Of a stretch of DNA of 64,000 nt, positions 63,365 through 64,000 are shown piece by piece. This DNA comes from Nilaparvata lugens (Eukaryota; Arthropoda; Insecta; Hemiptera; Delphacidae). Position 1 is the stretch's first letter. The number at the start of each line of letters is the position of its first letter. The notes beneath the pieces were generated by a model that was not told where the DNA came from, did no database searches, and saw only the letters and a program-made list of their open reading frames with translations. The stretch covers positions 35,398,001-35,462,000 of the forward strand of contig NC_052509.1 in assembly GCF_014356525.2 (NCBI RefSeq), in the 5' to 3' direction. A program made the position numbers and the translations under genes.

Positions 63365-63670
63365 GTGTTAACATTAACGGATGTGTACATACTGGAGTCA
63401 GCGACAACAATCCTGAAATATCCTGATCATTTTGAAAGAAACTCCAGCATTCACCACCACAATACTAGGCAGAGAGGGAACGTCCACATAGATAGACAAC
63501 GGACAACACTAGCCTTGAATAGTACAAGGAATGTAGCCAGCAGGGTGTTTAACAGGCTCCCCTTAGACATAAGGAGGTATAGTGATCCTGCAATCTTCAG
63601 AAAATCTTTGAAGACATATCTGCTGGAAAAGAACTACTATTCCATGAAAGAGTTCTGGGAGGACGTCTGA
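63365..63670 (+). pseudogene. LINE ORF2 C-terminal domain
   Basis: The frame includes LTLTDVYILESATTILKYPD, SIHHHNTRQRGNVHI and ASRVFNRLPLDIRRYSDPAI, then FRKSLKTYLLEKNYYSMKEF. It shows the same HxxNTR and FNRLP signature seen in the LINEs at 30.7 kb and 42.3 kb. It ends at TGA. Confidence 0.85.
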
Positions 63671-63765
63671 CCTCAAGTTGAATCGGACAAATGACGACCA
63701 CGGCTGCAAAGCTTCCAGTGGGATCATCACAAGTATGCAAGTAAGTAAGTATATCTCGGAAACTG

Positions 63766-64000
63766 AAGCTGCGTTTACACCGGAGTTAATAACACGAGTT
63801 ATTAACAAAAAGTTAATTACTTGACTGAATCGTCAAAAATTTCTCTTGAAATAGCTCATGTTTCTAACAGGAAATTCCTTGTTATTAACAAGATCTTGTT
63901 ATCAATATAATTGACTTCCATATGATTTCATTTAACGAGAGTATTGATATGATATAACAGCCGGAATAAAAAGCAAAAAATTGTCATCAAATTTGAATTG
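63766..64000. mobile_element. MITE family A, copy 4 (diverged or cut by window end)
   Basis: It begins AAGCTGCGTTTACACC like copies 1 and 3, followed by TTAATAACACGAGTTATTAA. The matching inverted end is not seen before the window ends, so the copy is diverged or incomplete. Confidence 0.6.

Larger units (their letters stand above)
61000..63760 (+). mobile_element. Jockey/CR1-superfamily LINE, 5' truncated
   Basis: An ORF2 with a partial endonuclease, a full polymerase and a C-terminal domain runs to a tail with GTAAGTAAGTA (63,740-63,751). It is one of the least decayed LINEs here, with only two or three frame breaks. The N-terminal endonuclease portion and ORF1 are missing. Confidence 0.88.

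Noticed and set aside
1..64000. CRISPR array, bacterial operon, phage or toxin-antitoxin system
   Set aside because: No spacer-repeat periodicity, ribosome-binding sites or operon structure; splice sites, LINEs and errantivirus show an animal genome.

Overview
This is a eukaryotic, almost certainly insect, genomic window. It is AT-rich, has spliced exons with GT..AG introns, and is filled with arthropod-type transposable elements. Its only recognisable host gene is integrin-linked kinase (Ilk), on the minus strand. Seven exons run from 51,640 down to 14,581 and are spread by transposon-filled introns; the largest intron, between exons at 44.1 kb and 15.9 kb, is about 28 kb. The short terminal-inverted-repeat elements resemble ones I associate with planthoppers (Hemiptera). 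That species-level guess is recollection, not proof.

Layout. 1-1.9 kb: 3' end of a decayed Ty3/Gypsy retrotransposon. 2-3.1 kb: minus-strand coiled-coil, gag-like remnant. 4.3-7.6 kb: tRNA-like repeat and a decayed RTE-type LINE (minus). 7.6-14 kb: sparse AT-rich DNA with a palindromic element and a LINE 3' fragment. 14.5-15.9 kb: the last two visible Ilk exons. 16-18.2 kb: LINE 3' end, minisatellite and a foldback Tc1/mariner relic. 18.8-31.7 kb: a three-level nest, in which a Jockey-like LINE is split by a second LINE that is itself split by a full-length, env-bearing errantivirus (LTRs 23,419-23,585 and 30,518-30,693). 32-37.6 kb: a two-ORF LINE interrupted by another LINE. 38.1-39.03 kb: a Harbinger-like element carrying a small MADF ORF. 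39.7-44.1 kb: a minus-strand LINE interrupted by an element with ~345-bp inverted repeats and flanked by a 78-bp direct duplication. 44.1-51.6 kb: five Ilk exons separated by foldback elements. 52.3-63.8 kb: further LINEs and nested MITEs.

The Ilk exons encode ankyrin repeats, the kinase-like N-lobe, the degenerate catalytic region and the C-terminal lobe. They join in compatible reading phases except at the last visible junction, where the stretch equivalent to APE through the DMW helix (about 45-50 residues) cannot be found. The first coding exon is also absent, probably beyond 64 kb. The other coding sequence belongs to mobile elements. The most complete is the errantivirus: gag and env are open, a canonical -1 slippery heptamer lies in the gag/pol overlap, and one frameshift breaks pol. 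I found no convincing evidence for a previously undescribed host system; the unusual content is the nested and foldback repeat architecture.
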